Of a DNA stretch of 60,112 nucleotides, positions 27,294 to 37,576 are shown piece by piece. The stretch comes from Gammaproteobacteria bacterium (GTDB taxonomy: Bacteria > Pseudomonadota > Gammaproteobacteria > Nitrosococcales > Methylophagaceae). The notes below the pieces were generated by a model, which had not been told where the DNA came from, made no database searches, and saw only the letters and a list, made by a program, of their open reading frames with translations. The DNA is taken from the NCBI GenBank assembly GCA_029210875.1, contig JARGFJ010000009.1, forward strand, positions 1 through 60,112. Reading direction: 5' to 3'. The position numbers were made by a program, and so were the translations under genes. Positions within the stretch are counted from its first letter, which is position 1. Each line of letters opens with the position of its first letter.

Positions 27294-28712
27294 TTATAGA
27301 TGCTCTGATGCAAAGTCCGCGAGTCGAGAACGTTCACCTCGTAACAATGTGATATGTCCGCTGTGAGGCCAGTTTTTGAAACGATCAACGACATAGGTTA
27401 AACCAGATGTGGTCTCACTTAAATACGGTGTATCAATCTGAGCAATATTACCTAAACAAACGACTTTGGTGCCTGGGCCTGAGCGCGTGATCAGGGTTTT
27501 CATTTGTTTGGATGTCAGGTTTTGGGCCTCATCAATGATGATGAAACGATTAAGGAATGTACGACCTCGCATAAAGTTGAGTGAACGAATTTTAATTCGG
27601 CTTTGTAATAAATCGTTAGTGGCTTGTTTGCCCCATTCACCAGCGCTAATATCAGTTTTGTTTAGCACTTCTAAGTTATCCATTAATGCACCCATCCACG
27701 GTGTCATTTTTTCTTCTTCTGTACCTGGTAAAAAACCGATATCTTCACCAACAGGCACGGTAACACGTGTCATGATGATTTCGGCATAACGTTTGTGTTC
27801 GATGGTTTGGGTTAGAGCCGCAGCTAAGGTTAATAGCGTTTTACCTGTACCAGCTTGTCCAAGTAAGGATACAAAATCGACATTAGGATCCATTAATAAA
27901 TTGAGTGCAAAATTTTGTTCGCGATTACGAGCCATAATGCCCCAAACAGCATGATTTTCTTTACGATAATCATGGGTTAATTCAATTTTTGCTGAAGAGT
28001 CGGTGGTTTCACGAACAACGGCTTCAATCGTGTTATCTTCACCTGGCGAATAGATTAACTGATTGGGATACCAGTCTTTAACAACATCACCTTCAATGCT
28101 GTAGAAGGTGCGACCATCTTCTGTCCATGATTCCAAACGGTTAAGATCATTCCAGAAATCAGCTTCAAGTTCGACCGAACCACGATAGAGCAGATCGACG
28201 TCATCGAGCACTTTATCGTTGTAATAATCTTCTGAGTGTAAACCTAATACCGAGGCCTTAATACGTAGATTAATGTCTTTTGAAACTAACGTAACTGTGA
28301 CATCCGGATGTGATTTCTGAAGGCTGCTAACGATGCCTAAGATGGCATTATCTGCCTGATGACCAGGTAATTCTTTTGGTAAATCCTGAACCATTTGGGT
28401 TGTTTGGAAAAATAAACGTCCACTTGCTTTTGGATGTTCGCCATTTATTTCAGTTGTTGGTAAAGGTATGCCGTTGGTAATCGCTTCACTATCACTCACT
28501 TCCATCATCAAGTCATCTAAAAAACGACTGACTTGGCGTACATTGCGAGATACTTCGGACAGGCCTTTTTTACCGGCATCAAGCTCTTCTAATACCACCA
28601 TTGGCAGAAAAATATCATGTTCATCAAATCGAAATAACGCTGTTGGATCGTGCATCAAGACATTGGTATCTAAAACCAGAAGACGTTTTCCAGTTATGAT
28701 TTTTTTGATCAT
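27294..28712 (-). CDS. PIN-PhoH fusion ATPase/ribonuclease
   Basis: A 472-aa protein with an N-terminal PIN RNase domain (VLDTNVLMHDP with the metal-binding Asp near residue 16) and a C-terminal PhoH ATPase domain (Walker A GQAGTGKTLL near residue 290, Walker B FIIIDEAQN). PIN-PhoH fusions (PhoH2 type) are RNA helicase/ribonucleases in characterised cases. Monocistronic on the minus strand, divergent from metH. Its 3' end abuts a dispersed repeat. Confidence 0.9.
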   Translation of the reverse strand: MIKKIITGKRLLVLDTNVLMHDPTALFRFDEHDIFLPMVVLEELDAGKKGLSEVSRNVRQVSRFLDDLMMEVSDSEAITNGIPLPTTEINGEHPKASGRLFFQTTQMVQDLPKELPGHQADNAILGIVSSLQKSHPDVTVTLVSKDINLRIKASVLGLHSEDYYNDKVLDDVDLLYRGSVELEADFWNDLNRLESWTEDGRTFYSIEGDVVKDWYPNQLIYSPGEDNTIEAVVRETTDSSAKIELTHDYRKENHAVWGIMARNREQNFALNLLMDPNVDFVSLLGQAGTGKTLLTLAAALTQTIEHKRYAEIIMTRVTVPVGEDIGFLPGTEEEKMTPWMGALMDNLEVLNKTDISAGEWGKQATNDLLQSRIKIRSLNFMRGRTFLNRFIIIDEAQNLTSKQMKTLITRSGPGTKVVCLGNIAQIDTPYLSETTSGLTYVVDRFKNWPHSGHITLLRGERSRLADFASEHL

Positions 28713-28833
28713 GTTGATATTTTCCTTCGGTTATTTAATGGGGAACACTAGCTCGATTATGATCTAAGTTAAGCGACGATGGAAGACCTTAGATAACCTT
28801 GTTTTTTTACAAGGAAAAATAATAACTGTCTTC

Positions 28834-28842
28834 TGATATAAT
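28834..28842 (+). promoter_or_regulatory. Extended -10 promoter for metH
   Basis: TGATATAAT is a perfect extended -10 (TG-N-TATAAT), ending 42 nt before the metH start. No good -35 hexamer is present, which is usual for extended -10 promoters. An 18-bp CCTTGT/ACAAGG inverted repeat at 28797-28814 lies just upstream and could be an operator. Confidence 0.55.
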
Positions 28843-28884
28843 ACGCGGTTACTTTTAGACTTTTCGTCAATAGGAACCACCATT

Positions 28885-31800
28885 TTGACTGCTACGACTC
28901 ATCAAATTCATCAACTTCTACAGCAACGTATTTTGATTCTTGATGGTGCTATGGGCACCATGATTCAAAGTTATAAGTTAGAAGAAGCAGATTATCGTGG
29001 TGAACGTTTTGCAGATCATCCCTGTGATCTTAAAGGTAACAATGACTTATTATCGTTGACTCAACCTAAGATTATCAGTGATATTCACCGCGCTTATTTT
29101 GAAGCAGGTGCCGATATTGTTGAGACTAATACTTTTAATGGCACCTCAATTGCGATGGCAGATTACCAGATGGAAGATCTGGTGTATGAGTTGAACAAAG
29201 CATCAGCACAATTAGCCCGTGTCATTGCTGATGAATTTACTGCCGCAAATCCTGATAAACCACGTTTTGTAGCAGGTGTATTAGGCCCAACAAATCGTAC
29301 TGCCAGTATCTCGCCTGATGTTAATAATCCGGGATTTCGCAATGTCAGTTATGACGAGTTAGTTGAAGCCTACTTAGAAGCAATTGCTGGTTTGGTTGAT
29401 GGTGGTGCTGATTTGTTATTGGTTGAAACTATCTTTGATACCTTAAATGCCAAAGCAGCGTTGTTTGCGATCGAAAGCTATTTTGATCAGCATCATGTAC
29501 ACATGCCTGTGATGATTTCCGGCACCATTACCGATGCCAGTGGCCGAACACTGTCCGGTCAAACGGCTGAAGCATTTTATAACTCATTAAATCATGTACA
29601 GCCGATAAGTATTGGTTTGAACTGTGCATTGGGTGCAGCCCAATTGCGTCAATATATTGAAGAATTATCAACAATTGCTACCTGTCATGTCAGTGCACAT
29701 GCTAATGCTGGTTTGCCGAATGAGTTTGGCGAATATGATGAATCGGCTGACGTTATGGCCGAACAAATGAAAGAATGGGCGCAGTCCGGCTTTTTGAATA
29801 TTGTTGGGGGCTGTTGTGGTACGTCACCGGCACATATCAAAGCGATTGCCAATGCAGTTGCAGGCATCGCTCCGCGTATTCCGGTTGAAAATAAACATCA
29901 TTGCCGATTAAGTGGTTTAGAACCATTTAACATCACGCCAGACAGTTTGTATGTCAATGTCGGTGAACGCACTAATGTAACCGGTTCAGCCCGGTTTGCC
30001 CGATTGATTAAAGAAGGCGATTATGACGCAGCCTTGGATGTGGCGCGTCAACAAGTTGAAAGTGGCGCACCCATTATCGATATCAACATGGATGAAGGCA
30101 TGTTGGACTCGAAACAGGCGATGGTGACCTTCCTCAACTTAATTGCGTCAGAACCTGATATTAGTCGTGTACCGATCATGATCGACTCATCAAAATGGGA
30201 AGTGATTGAAGCGGGTTTAAAATGTATTCAAGGTAAAGGCATCGTCAACTCGATCAGCATGAAAGAGGGCGAACAAAAATTCATCGAACAAGCTAAGTTA
30301 GTTCGTCGTTATGGTGCGGCTGTGATCGTGATGGCGTTTGATGAAATTGGCCAGGCCGATACCCGTGAACGTAAACGTGAAATCTGTACCCGTTCGTATG
30401 AGATTTTGACCAAACAAGTAGGCTTCCCACCTGAAGATATTATTTTTGACCCCAATATCTTTGCGATAGCAACCGGTATTGAAGAGCATAACAACTACGC
30501 TGTTGATTTTATTGAAGCAGTTAAAGACATCAAACAGGCTTTGCCCCATGCCATGATCAGTGGTGGAGTCAGTAACGTCTCGTTCTCATTCCGTGGTAAC
30601 AATCCCATTCGTGAAGCAATTCATGCCGTGTTTTTATACCATGCGATTCGAGCGGGTATGGACATGGGTATTGTTAATGCCGGTCAACTCGCGATCTATG
30701 ATGATTTGCCAGCAGAATTACGTGAATTGGTTGAAGATGTCGTATTAAACCGACGTGATGATGCAACAGAACGATTATTGGACGTTGCCGAACAATACAA
30801 AGGTGATGGCAAAGCGGTTGAGAAAAAAGAAGATCTTGAATGGCGTAGCTGGCCGGTCGAAAAACGCCTGGAACATGCCTTAGTTAAAGGCATCACCGAC
30901 TATATCGACGAAGACACCGAACAAGCACGTCAAAATGCCGAAAAACCATTGCATGTCATTGAAGGGCCGTTGATGGACGGCATGAATGTGGTTGGTGACT
31001 TGTTTGGTGAAGGCAAAATGTTTTTACCTCAAGTCGTAAAATCTGCCCGTGTTATGAAAAAAGCCGTGGCGTATTTAATGCCGTTTATCGAAGCTGGAAA
31101 AGAAGAAGGCGACGAAAGTAAAAACAACGGCAAAATCTTGATGGCAACTGTTAAAGGTGACGTACACGATATTGGTAAAAACATTGTCGGTGTGGTGTTG
31201 CAATGTAATAACTTCGAGATCATCGATCTTGGGGTCATGGTTCCTGCCGCCAAAATTTTAGGCGTCGCTAAAGAAGAGAAGGTCGATATTATCGGTTTAT
31301 CTGGTTTGATTACACCATCATTAGATGAAATGGTGCATGTTGCCAAAGAGATGGAACGTCTAGGCTTTGATATTCCATTGATGATTGGTGGCGCGACCAC
31401 ATCATTGATTCATACTGCCGTTAAAATCGAGCAGAACTATCATGGCTGTAGCGTTTATGTAAAAGATGCCTCTCGTGCGGTGGGTGTTGCTCAAAGTTTG
31501 GTTGGGCCTGATACACGCAATGACTTTATCGCCAAAGTCAAAGCTGATTACGAAGATAAACGGGCTCGCCATAAGGGCAAGAAAAACACACGTCGCCAAC
31601 TGACATTGGCTGATGCTCGTGCCAATAAAACTAAAATCGACTGGCAAAGTTACCAACCCACTGCGCCTAAAAAATTAGGCATTCACACCTTGGATAACTA
31701 CCCACTTGAAGATTTAATTGAGCGTATTGATTGGACACCATTTTTCAAATCATGGGAATTAGCAGGCAAGTTTCCTCGCATTCTTGAAGATGAAATTGTC

Positions 31801-32586
31801 GGTGAACATGCGACTAATCTATTCCGTGATGCACGGGCAATGCTCACTAAAATTGTTGACGAAAAATGGCTGACAGCACGCGCTGTATTTGGCTTGTTCC
31901 CAGCTAATAGTGTGATTGACGATGATATTGAAGTCTATACCGACGAGTCGCGTAATGACGTATTGATGACCTTGCATAGCCTACGCCAACAAACAGAACG
32001 TCCACCAGGTCGTCCAAATGCGGCTTTAGCAGACTTTGTGGCACCAAAAGACAGTGGCATTAACGACTATATTGGTGCGTTTGCGGTGACAGCCGGTATT
32101 GGCATTGATGAGCATGTGGCTCGTTTTGAAAATGATCATGATGACTATCAAAGCATCATGCTCAAAGCCTTGGCCGATCGTTTGGCAGAAGCCTTTGCAG
32201 AACGGTTACATGAACTGGTACGTAAAGATTATTGGGGTTATGTGCCTGATGAGACCTTGGATAATGACGCCTTGATTGATGAAAAATATCAGGGTATTCG
32301 TCCAGCCCCCGGTTATCCTGCTTGTCCAGACCACACTGAAAAAGGGCTATTGTGGCAATTAATTGAACCTGAAAAAAATGCAGGTATGACCATTACCGAA
32401 AGTTATGCCATGTTGCCAACGGCCGCAGTCAGTGGCTTCTATTTTGCCCACCCTGAATCACGTTATTTTGGTTTGGGAAAAATAGATCAGGATCAAGTTG
32501 AAGATTATGCGGCACGTAAAGGCTGGACGATGGATGTCGCTGAACGTTGGTTATCACCAGCTTTATCGTATGATGGTGACGACTAA
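28885..32586 (+). CDS. metH: Cobalamin-dependent methionine synthase
   Basis: Transfers a methyl group from methyltetrahydrofolate to homocysteine via B12. All four modules are present: homocysteine domain (about 1-330) with zinc cysteines in GGCCGT near residue 309; pterin domain (about 350-620); cap plus B12-binding domain with DVHDIGKN near residue 760; and reactivation domain (about 905-1233). 1233 aa, against 1227 in E. coli. The start is TTG at 28885 with AGGA 9 nt upstream. No SAM or B12 riboswitch was recognised in the 170-bp leader. It implies the cell makes or imports cobalamin. Confidence 0.96.
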   Translation: MTATTHQIHQLLQQRILILDGAMGTMIQSYKLEEADYRGERFADHPCDLKGNNDLLSLTQPKIISDIHRAYFEAGADIVETNTFNGTSIAMADYQMEDLVYELNKASAQLARVIADEFTAANPDKPRFVAGVLGPTNRTASISPDVNNPGFRNVSYDELVEAYLEAIAGLVDGGADLLLVETIFDTLNAKAALFAIESYFDQHHVHMPVMISGTITDASGRTLSGQTAEAFYNSLNHVQPISIGLNCALGAAQLRQYIEELSTIATCHVSAHANAGLPNEFGEYDESADVMAEQMKEWAQSGFLNIVGGCCGTSPAHIKAIANAVAGIAPRIPVENKHHCRLSGLEPFNITPDSLYVNVGERTNVTGSARFARLIKEGDYDAALDVARQQVESGAPIIDINMDEGMLDSKQAMVTFLNLIASEPDISRVPIMIDSSKWEVIEAGLKCIQGKGIVNSISMKEGEQKFIEQAKLVRRYGAAVIVMAFDEIGQADTRERKREICTRSYEILTKQVGFPPEDIIFDPNIFAIATGIEEHNNYAVDFIEAVKDIKQALPHAMISGGVSNVSFSFRGNNPIREAIHAVFLYHAIRAGMDMGIVNAGQLAIYDDLPAELRELVEDVVLNRRDDATERLLDVAEQYKGDGKAVEKKEDLEWRSWPVEKRLEHALVKGITDYIDEDTEQARQNAEKPLHVIEGPLMDGMNVVGDLFGEGKMFLPQVVKSARVMKKAVAYLMPFIEAGKEEGDESKNNGKILMATVKGDVHDIGKNIVGVVLQCNNFEIIDLGVMVPAAKILGVAKEEKVDIIGLSGLITPSLDEMVHVAKEMERLGFDIPLMIGGATTSLIHTAVKIEQNYHGCSVYVKDASRAVGVAQSLVGPDTRNDFIAKVKADYEDKRARHKGKKNTRRQLTLADARANKTKIDWQSYQPTAPKKLGIHTLDNYPLEDLIERIDWTPFFKSWELAGKFPRILEDEIVGEHATNLFRDARAMLTKIVDEKWLTARAVFGLFPANSVIDDDIEVYTDESRNDVLMTLHSLRQQTERPPGRPNAALADFVAPKDSGINDYIGAFAVTAGIGIDEHVARFENDHDDYQSIMLKALADRLAEAFAERLHELVRKDYWGYVPDETLDNDALIDEKYQGIRPAPGYPACPDHTEKGLLWQLIEPEKNAGMTITESYAMLPTAAVSGFYFAHPESRYFGLGKIDQDQVEDYAARKGWTMDVAERWLSPALSYDGDD

Positions 32587-32689
32587 GCGTTCAATTTGTT
32601 CGAATAAATTCGAACCCACAGGCTACGGATTGATCGAGATCGGAATTGATTCCGATACAGGTATCTAAATAACAAAGAAGTGTTGCCGT

Positions 32690-32896
32690 ATGAATAATGA
32701 GATTGTTGATTTACAGATGAAGTTATCTTTTCAGGAAGGGTTGCTCGATGACTTGAATCAAGTGATCATCGATCAACAACAGCAAATCTCACGATTGGAA
32801 TTAGCGATTGAAACGATCAAAGTACAGATGCGAACAATGCAAACCTCAATCCACCAGGAAAACGGTCAACAACATGAAATTCCACCACATTATTGA
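32690..32896 (+). CDS. slyX: SlyX family protein
   Basis: A 68-aa coiled-coil protein with the SlyX pattern: QMKLSFQEGLLDDLN at the start, a heptad-rich middle and the typical PPHY end. Function in the family is unknown. The downstream methyltransferase starts 11 bp after the stop. Confidence 0.9.
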   Translation: MNNEIVDLQMKLSFQEGLLDDLNQVIIDQQQQISRLELAIETIKVQMRTMQTSIHQENGQQHEIPPHY

Positions 32897-32907
32897 GAGG
32901 GGAAATC

Positions 32908-33555
32908 ATGGCTGACTCCTTGATATTGCAAGATTGTCTTTTGTGTGAGTTTCCATCTAATCATTACATGACTATTGGAAATCGCGTCTATTACAAATGC
33001 ACTAATTGTTCTAGCATTTTTCTAACAAAAGAATGTCGATTAGATGAGACTAGTGAGAAAGACAGATATTTAGAACATAACAATGATGTATATGATGAGC
33101 GATATCGCGAGTTTGTCTCTCCTATTACAAACTACATTATGAAAAAATATACAAGAGCATCTAATGGTCTTGATTATGGCTCAGGAACAGGTCCTGTGAT
33201 CTCTACTGTTTTGAGCGAGAATGACTATTCTGTGAGTCAGTATGACCCGTATTTTTCACCTGATAAATTAGTTCTTGAAAATAACTATAATTACATCGTA
33301 TGTTGTGAGGTGATTGAACATTTTTATCAGCCAAAAAATGAATTCACTAATTTGAGAAATATACTCAAAAGTAATGGAGAATTAATTTGCAAAACAGAAA
33401 TATATAATGAGAGCATAGAATTCAGTCAATGGTATTATAAAAACGATCCCACACATGTATTTTTCTATTCGGAAGATACATTTGAATGGATTAAAAACAA
33501 TATTGGATTTAGCCAGCTAACAATCGAAGGGCGAGTTGTTATTTTTAAAAAATAA
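32908..33555 (+). CDS. Class I SAM methyltransferase with N-terminal zinc-ribbon-like cysteines
   Basis: A 215-aa protein with an N-terminal two-pair cysteine region (CLLC then CTNC) and a methyltransferase core (LDYGSGTGPVIS as motif I, then YNYIVCCEVIEHF), resembling the Methyltransf_23 type. ATG 32908 has GAGAGGGG just upstream; the open frame from 32893 overlaps slyX and lacks a ribosome site. The coding sequence is more AT-rich than its neighbours, and codon style looks different (many AAT, TAT and ATA), suggesting later acquisition. Substrate unknown. Confidence 0.75.
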   Translation: MADSLILQDCLLCEFPSNHYMTIGNRVYYKCTNCSSIFLTKECRLDETSEKDRYLEHNNDVYDERYREFVSPITNYIMKKYTRASNGLDYGSGTGPVISTVLSENDYSVSQYDPYFSPDKLVLENNYNYIVCCEVIEHFYQPKNEFTNLRNILKSNGELICKTEIYNESIEFSQWYYKNDPTHVFFYSEDTFEWIKNNIGFSQLTIEGRVVIFKK

Positions 33556-33772
33556 AGCATCGAACAGATGCAGATGGTAGATCTAAATCAAACGAAGCAA
33601 AATCGGTGAACTGTGATTCTCATAATCCACGGTTTTGTAATAGATTCATTGATTCAGTAGAGAAACTGGTTGGTGAGATCATTTATATTCCTTTGTTTTA
33701 AGTGGCCCACCGACCTAAAGCAATATTGATTCCTGCATAATTCATAGACGTAAACGTTGTATTTGTTTTTCC

Positions 33773-33891
33773 TACTTAACCTGAATCCTGGATAAGGGAC
33801 CGTGCAGGACACTATTTCTCTAATGTAATCAAACTGTTAAGCTCGCTAGGGCGGCTGAGTGCTGTTTCTTATCCTGGATTCAGGTTACTTA
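33773..33891. mobile_element. MITE-like element with 18-bp TIRs and 6-bp target duplication
   Basis: A 107-bp element (33779-33885) bounded by ACCTGAATCCTGGATAAG at the left and its inverse at the right (17 of 18 matching). It is flanked by identical TACTTA direct repeats at 33773-33778 and 33886-33891. It has no coding capacity. Terminal inverted repeats plus a target duplication is the hallmark of a transposon-derived MITE mobilised in trans by a full-length element elsewhere. The parent family is not identified. Confidence 0.8.
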
Positions 33892-33910
33892 TGTTTCAAG
33901 TAATAGAAAA

Positions 33911-33946
33911 ATCTTTGCCGCTTATGGCATATAGGGCGGCAAAGAT
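33911..33946. terminator. Orphan hairpin (possible terminator, minus strand)
   Basis: ATCTTTGCCGC at 33911-33921 pairs perfectly with 33936-33946 around a 14-nt loop. On the minus strand the stem is followed by TTTTTC, giving a terminator-like shape, but the nearest minus gene already has a hairpin at 34058-34094. It may be a leftover from a lost gene. Confidence 0.4.
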
Positions 33947-34057
33947 GCGCTATCTATTTTCAATTCATCTAAAGTTGCTGTTAACTCAATAGAGAGATCC
34001 TGGTTGTCCAACAGTTTTTCTTGGTAATCACATCAAAACCAGACATTGATTACGGAT

Positions 34058-34094
34058 AAGACTGATAGCCGCAATGTGTGAAGCTATCAGTCTT
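34058..34094 (-). terminator. Hairpin downstream of the Old Yellow Enzyme gene
   Basis: AAGACTGATAGC (34058-34069) is the perfect inverse of 34083-34094, a 12-bp stem with a 13-nt loop, beginning 7 nt beyond the stop of the minus-strand gene. The T-tract after it is weak, so it may be a 3'-end stabiliser rather than a full intrinsic terminator. Confidence 0.55.
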
Positions 34095-34100
34095 GTCAAT

Positions 34101-35192
34101 TTAAGCTTGCAACGCAGGATAATCAGTATAACCCTTGGCATCACCACCATAGAAGGTATCGAAGTCAGGTGTGTTTAATTCTGCTCCTTTTTGAATGCGC
34201 GCAGGTAGATCAGGGTTGGCGATAAAAGGCACGCCAAACGCTATAAAATCTGACTCATTCGCAGCCAGGCTTTGTTCAGCTGTTTCACCGCTATAACCAC
34301 CATTGGCGATATAAGCGCCATTAAAGAGGTTACGCAAATGTACAAAGTCAAAGTCGTTGTTATCAGCTTCTTTAGAAATGCCAAAGCGTTCAACAAGATG
34401 GATATAAGCTAAATTGAACGGGTTTAACTGTTCAATTAGGTAGCTATATAAGCCAAAAGGATCGGTTTCAGTCATGGCATTAAATGTGCCGGTAGGTGAT
34501 AGACGAATTCCGACACGATCACCACCCCAAACATCAGTCACTGCTTGTGTGACTTCCAAAACAATTCGTACTCGATTTTCAACACTGCCACCGTAACGAT
34601 CTGTACGTTTATTGGTGCCATCTTTTAGAAATTGTTCCAATAAATAACCATTAGCGGCATGAATTTCAACACCATCAAAGCCTGCTTGTTTGGCATTTAA
34701 TGCGGCTTGGCGATATTGGTCCACAATACCTGAAATTTCACCTGTTTCCAAAGCGCGAGGTGTTTCAAAGTCGAGCATACCTGTTTCTGTAAATGCTTGT
34801 CCTTCGGTTACGGGTATAGCGGAGGGTGCAACAGGGAGTTCGCCATTAGCTTGTAAACTTGAATGTGATACGCGACCAACATGCCATAACTGCATAAACA
34901 CATGCCCCCCTTGCCGATGAATGGCATCGGTTATTTTTTTCCAGCCTGCAATTTGTTCTGCTGAGTGAATACCTGGGGTATAAGCATAACCTTTACCTTG
35001 GGGAGAAATTTGCGTTGCTTCAGTAATAATCAACGCTGCTGATGCGCGTTGTTGGTAATACTCAACATTGAGATCATTGGGAATATCGCCAGGCTGCGAT
35101 GAACGTGAGCGGGTGAGGGGTGCCATTACAATACGATGAGGTAAGGTTAAAGCGCCCAAATTTTTTTCACTAAAAAGTAAGTCAAAAGCCAT
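34101..35192 (-). CDS. nemA: Alkene reductase, Old Yellow Enzyme family
   Basis: FMN-dependent NAD(P)H oxidoreductase reducing activated double bonds, quinones and nitro compounds. TIM-barrel landmarks: MAPLTRSRS near the N-terminus, the substrate-binding HAANGYLLEQFL (H-x-x-N), the TDRYGG loop and YIANGGYSGETA at the FMN phosphate site. 363 aa, against 365 in E. coli NemA. Divergent from an HxlR-type regulator 164 bp away, a common pairing for electrophile-inducible reductases. The symbol is assigned by family resemblance. Confidence 0.9.
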   Translation of the reverse strand: MAFDLLFSEKNLGALTLPHRIVMAPLTRSRSSQPGDIPNDLNVEYYQQRASAALIITEATQISPQGKGYAYTPGIHSAEQIAGWKKITDAIHRQGGHVFMQLWHVGRVSHSSLQANGELPVAPSAIPVTEGQAFTETGMLDFETPRALETGEISGIVDQYRQAALNAKQAGFDGVEIHAANGYLLEQFLKDGTNKRTDRYGGSVENRVRIVLEVTQAVTDVWGGDRVGIRLSPTGTFNAMTETDPFGLYSYLIEQLNPFNLAYIHLVERFGISKEADNNDFDFVHLRNLFNGAYIANGGYSGETAEQSLAANESDFIAFGVPFIANPDLPARIQKGAELNTPDFDTFYGGDAKGYTDYPALQA

Positions 35193-35356
35193 TGTTATAT
35201 CCTTGTTTTCTGTATCAATGAAGTAGTAGAAATGTGAGATAAAAATAATCTTAATTGTTTCAATATTATATTTAGTATACTTTTGTAACTATAAGGTCTG
35301 ATTTGATCTAAAACAAGTACGCACGAATTTGTTCTTTAGTTACGTAGGGGTGCCTA

Positions 35357-35737
35357 ATGGCAACAAGCAAAATACAAACAAATGATAATCCTGCACCAAC
35401 GGTCCAGCTAACAGAATGTCATGATATGGCGCAATGTCCGGTTGCAACTGCAATTGATGTTATTGGTGGCAAATGGACAATCATTATTCTGTATCATCTT
35501 CGGGGTAAGACGCTACGGTTTGGTGAATTAAAGCGTGAAATACCTAAAATCACTCAAAAAATGCTGACGCATCAATTGCGGGAACTTGAAGCAAATAAGT
35601 TGATTACACGTAAAGTTTATGCTGAGGTGCCACCACGGGTTGAATACACACCGACTGAATTAGCCGATAAATTAAACCCGGCACTGGATTTATTGTGTGA
35701 ATGGGGCGGTGAATATCAACAGGCTCATCAGGCTTAA
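35357..35737 (+). CDS. HxlR family transcriptional regulator
   Basis: A 126-aa winged-helix regulator. The HxlR signature is clear: CPVATAIDVIGGKWTIIILYHL, RFGELKREIPKITQKMLTHQLRELE and VEYTPTELA. Cysteines C21 and C27 sit at the N-terminal position where redox-sensing HxlR proteins (YodB or HypR type) carry their reactive thiol. It is transcribed divergently from the Old Yellow Enzyme gene and probably controls it in response to electrophiles or quinones. The AT-rich gap holds a TATACTTTTGTAACTATA stretch that could be its site. Confidence 0.88.
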   Translation: MATSKIQTNDNPAPTVQLTECHDMAQCPVATAIDVIGGKWTIIILYHLRGKTLRFGELKREIPKITQKMLTHQLRELEANKLITRKVYAEVPPRVEYTPTELADKLNPALDLLCEWGGEYQQAHQA

Positions 35738-35894
35738 AATCAAACAAGGATGATGAAAGATAAAGCTGGCCTTGATTGACAATAACGCTAAGTTTTAAAA
35801 AACGATTATTTCTGTAAGGATATTTTTACTTTTAGGCTATACTTTCCGGCTTGAGCTTAATAAACCTTCATTAGCTAGGTCAGAGACAGATGTT

Positions 35895-37154
35895 ATGCCT
35901 GTAAATACCATAACATATTGGATGGGTATTGTTTTTGCATTCCTATTTAGTATTTCGTCACATGCATTTGAGCTCGATTCATCTAAATTCAGAATCAATG
36001 GTTTTGGTAGCTTAGGGCTGACTAAAGCAGATAATGAATTAATAGCAAGTCGTAACAATGTTAACCAGAAAGGTATTTTTGATGAATGGTCCTCTCGGCT
36101 AGATTCTAACCTAGGCTTGCAATTAAATTACGACCCCACGGATAAACTACATTTTGCACTTCAGCTGGTAGCAGAGGAGCGCTCTAACAATTCTCTTAAT
36201 CGTTCAGTGCATTGGGCTTATCTTGGCTATGATGTTACACCTTCATTAGAGTTAAGACTGGGGCGGACAGGGCCAAACGCTTTTTTATTATCAGATTATA
36301 GAAAGGTTGGCTACGCACAACTATGGACACATGCGCCATTAGAATTCTATGGGCAATTTTCCTCAGACTATGGCGATGGTATTTCATTAATACATAAGAC
36401 ACCCCTTGCCGGCGGGGTGTTACGCACCCAGACATGGTTTAACCAGTCCAAACTTATCTATAACAGTAATGGCGAAGAAATACCTTTAGAGTTAAAACCG
36501 ACGTATGGCATCACTGCAACATGGGAGAATGATGCCTGGACTTATAATGCTTCTTTTGTGAATGTACGTTTTCTTGATAAGAAGGAGGACTATAAAGCAT
36601 TTCAGCAACTGTTAACTGCATCATTACCCATTTGGCCACAAATCAATCCTTTAATAGATGAGGTTACGCTTGATAATACGCAAGCTCATTACTATGGTTT
36701 TGGTGTTGCCTATAATAAAAATGACTGGACAATTCAAACCGAACTAAGTTTGACAGAAACGGAATCATCAATAATTAACCGTACTCGATCTGCCTATGTT
36801 TTGATAGGACATCGGTTTGGCACGCTAACACCTTATATGGTCGCTGCAATTGCCAAAAATGATGATGTTGATGTACCGGCTTATAACGTCAATCCATTCC
36901 TTCCTGATGCAACCAATGCGGCAGCACTTGCCTTACAACAAGGTACGCAGCAGTTTGCAGATTCATTTCATAAGGATCAAAAAACATTGAGTCTGGGTAT
37001 ACGCTGGGATATCGAACCTAAAGTTGCACTTAAAGCGCAGTGGGAAAGAACGTGGGTAGATCCACATGGTGGAACCTTGTTAATGCAACCTGAGCCACTT
37101 GATAATACGGAAACTATCGATCGTTTTACTCTAAAAGTGGATTTTCTCTACTGA
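35895..37154 (+). CDS. Outer-membrane porin-like beta-barrel
   Basis: A 419-aa protein with a signal peptide (hydrophobic run ending FSISSHAFE), alternating beta-strand pattern throughout and a C-terminal strand ending in LKVDFLY, the aromatic signature for outer-membrane insertion. It resembles the porins often encoded with phosphate-type binding proteins, but no named family was recognised. It is the first gene of a three-gene operon with a PBP-like protein (1-bp overlap) and a diguanylate cyclase. Confidence 0.7.
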   Translation: MPVNTITYWMGIVFAFLFSISSHAFELDSSKFRINGFGSLGLTKADNELIASRNNVNQKGIFDEWSSRLDSNLGLQLNYDPTDKLHFALQLVAEERSNNSLNRSVHWAYLGYDVTPSLELRLGRTGPNAFLLSDYRKVGYAQLWTHAPLEFYGQFSSDYGDGISLIHKTPLAGGVLRTQTWFNQSKLIYNSNGEEIPLELKPTYGITATWENDAWTYNASFVNVRFLDKKEDYKAFQQLLTASLPIWPQINPLIDEVTLDNTQAHYYGFGVAYNKNDWTIQTELSLTETESSIINRTRSAYVLIGHRFGTLTPYMVAAIAKNDDVDVPAYNVNPFLPDATNAAALALQQGTQQFADSFHKDQKTLSLGIRWDIEPKVALKAQWERTWVDPHGGTLLMQPEPLDNTETIDRFTLKVDFLY

Positions 37155-37576
37155 TGAAGATGTTATCTACTCTTCTATTTATTGTTATGATAAGTGTCGC
37201 GGATTCAGTCGATGCTGAATTAGTCGTTATCGGCAATAACGATCTGGAGATTCGGGGACTCACCAAAAAACAAATTATTGATATTTATATGGGCAGATAT
37301 TCAGTATTGCCGAATGGACTCAAAGTCATACCATTGGATCAGGACATCGACTCAAGTGCGAGAAAACACTTTTATGCAAAACTTGTTGATAAAAGTATTA
37401 GTGAAATTAATGCCTATTGGGCCAGACTTTTATTTTCGGGTAGAGCAACACCACCCCGTGTTGTCAAAACAGAAAAAGCTGTGATTGAGATAGTGACGAA
37501 AAATGCTTCTGTAATAGGCTATATTGATTCCAGTATGGTTACGGATAAGGTTAAGGTTATTACTCGTGTGGAATAA
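37154..37576 (+). CDS. PstS/PBP-like periplasmic substrate-binding protein (small)
   Basis: A 140-aa exported protein (signal peptide ending DSVDAE) resembling a single lobe of phosphate-binding PstS-like proteins (PBP_like_2): VVIGNNDLEIRGLTKKQIID, IYMGRY, PLDQDIDSSARKHFY and VIGYID. Such short proteins are often encoded with GGDEF sensors and outer-membrane barrels. It starts in a TGATG overlap with the porin gene, and its end overlaps the cyclase start by 11 bp. A ligand-presentation role for the cyclase is inferred. Confidence 0.75.
   Translation: MKMLSTLLFIVMISVADSVDAELVVIGNNDLEIRGLTKKQIIDIYMGRYSVLPNGLKVIPLDQDIDSSARKHFYAKLVDKSISEINAYWARLLFSGRATPPRVVKTEKAVIEIVTKNASVIGYIDSSMVTDKVKVITRVE

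Larger units (their letters stand above)
33556..34100. other. 545-bp gene-free region with mobile-element remnant and hairpins
   Basis: No credible open reading frame on either strand. The region contains the MITE-like element 33773-33891, an orphan hairpin at 33911-33946 and a hairpin at 34058-34094. The part 33556-33772 shows nothing I can name. It separates the slyX-methyltransferase pair from the convergent oxidoreductase gene and looks like a tolerant landing zone. Confidence 0.6.

Noticed and set aside
28713-28884. SAM or cobalamin riboswitch before metH
   Set aside because: The leader is short and has no B12-box or SAM-riboswitch helices that I can recognise.
33700-33772. Minus-strand gene remnant next to the MITE (15-25 residues reading like a beta-barrel end)
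   Set aside because: Too short, with an in-frame stop just upstream even after removing the element; could be chance.
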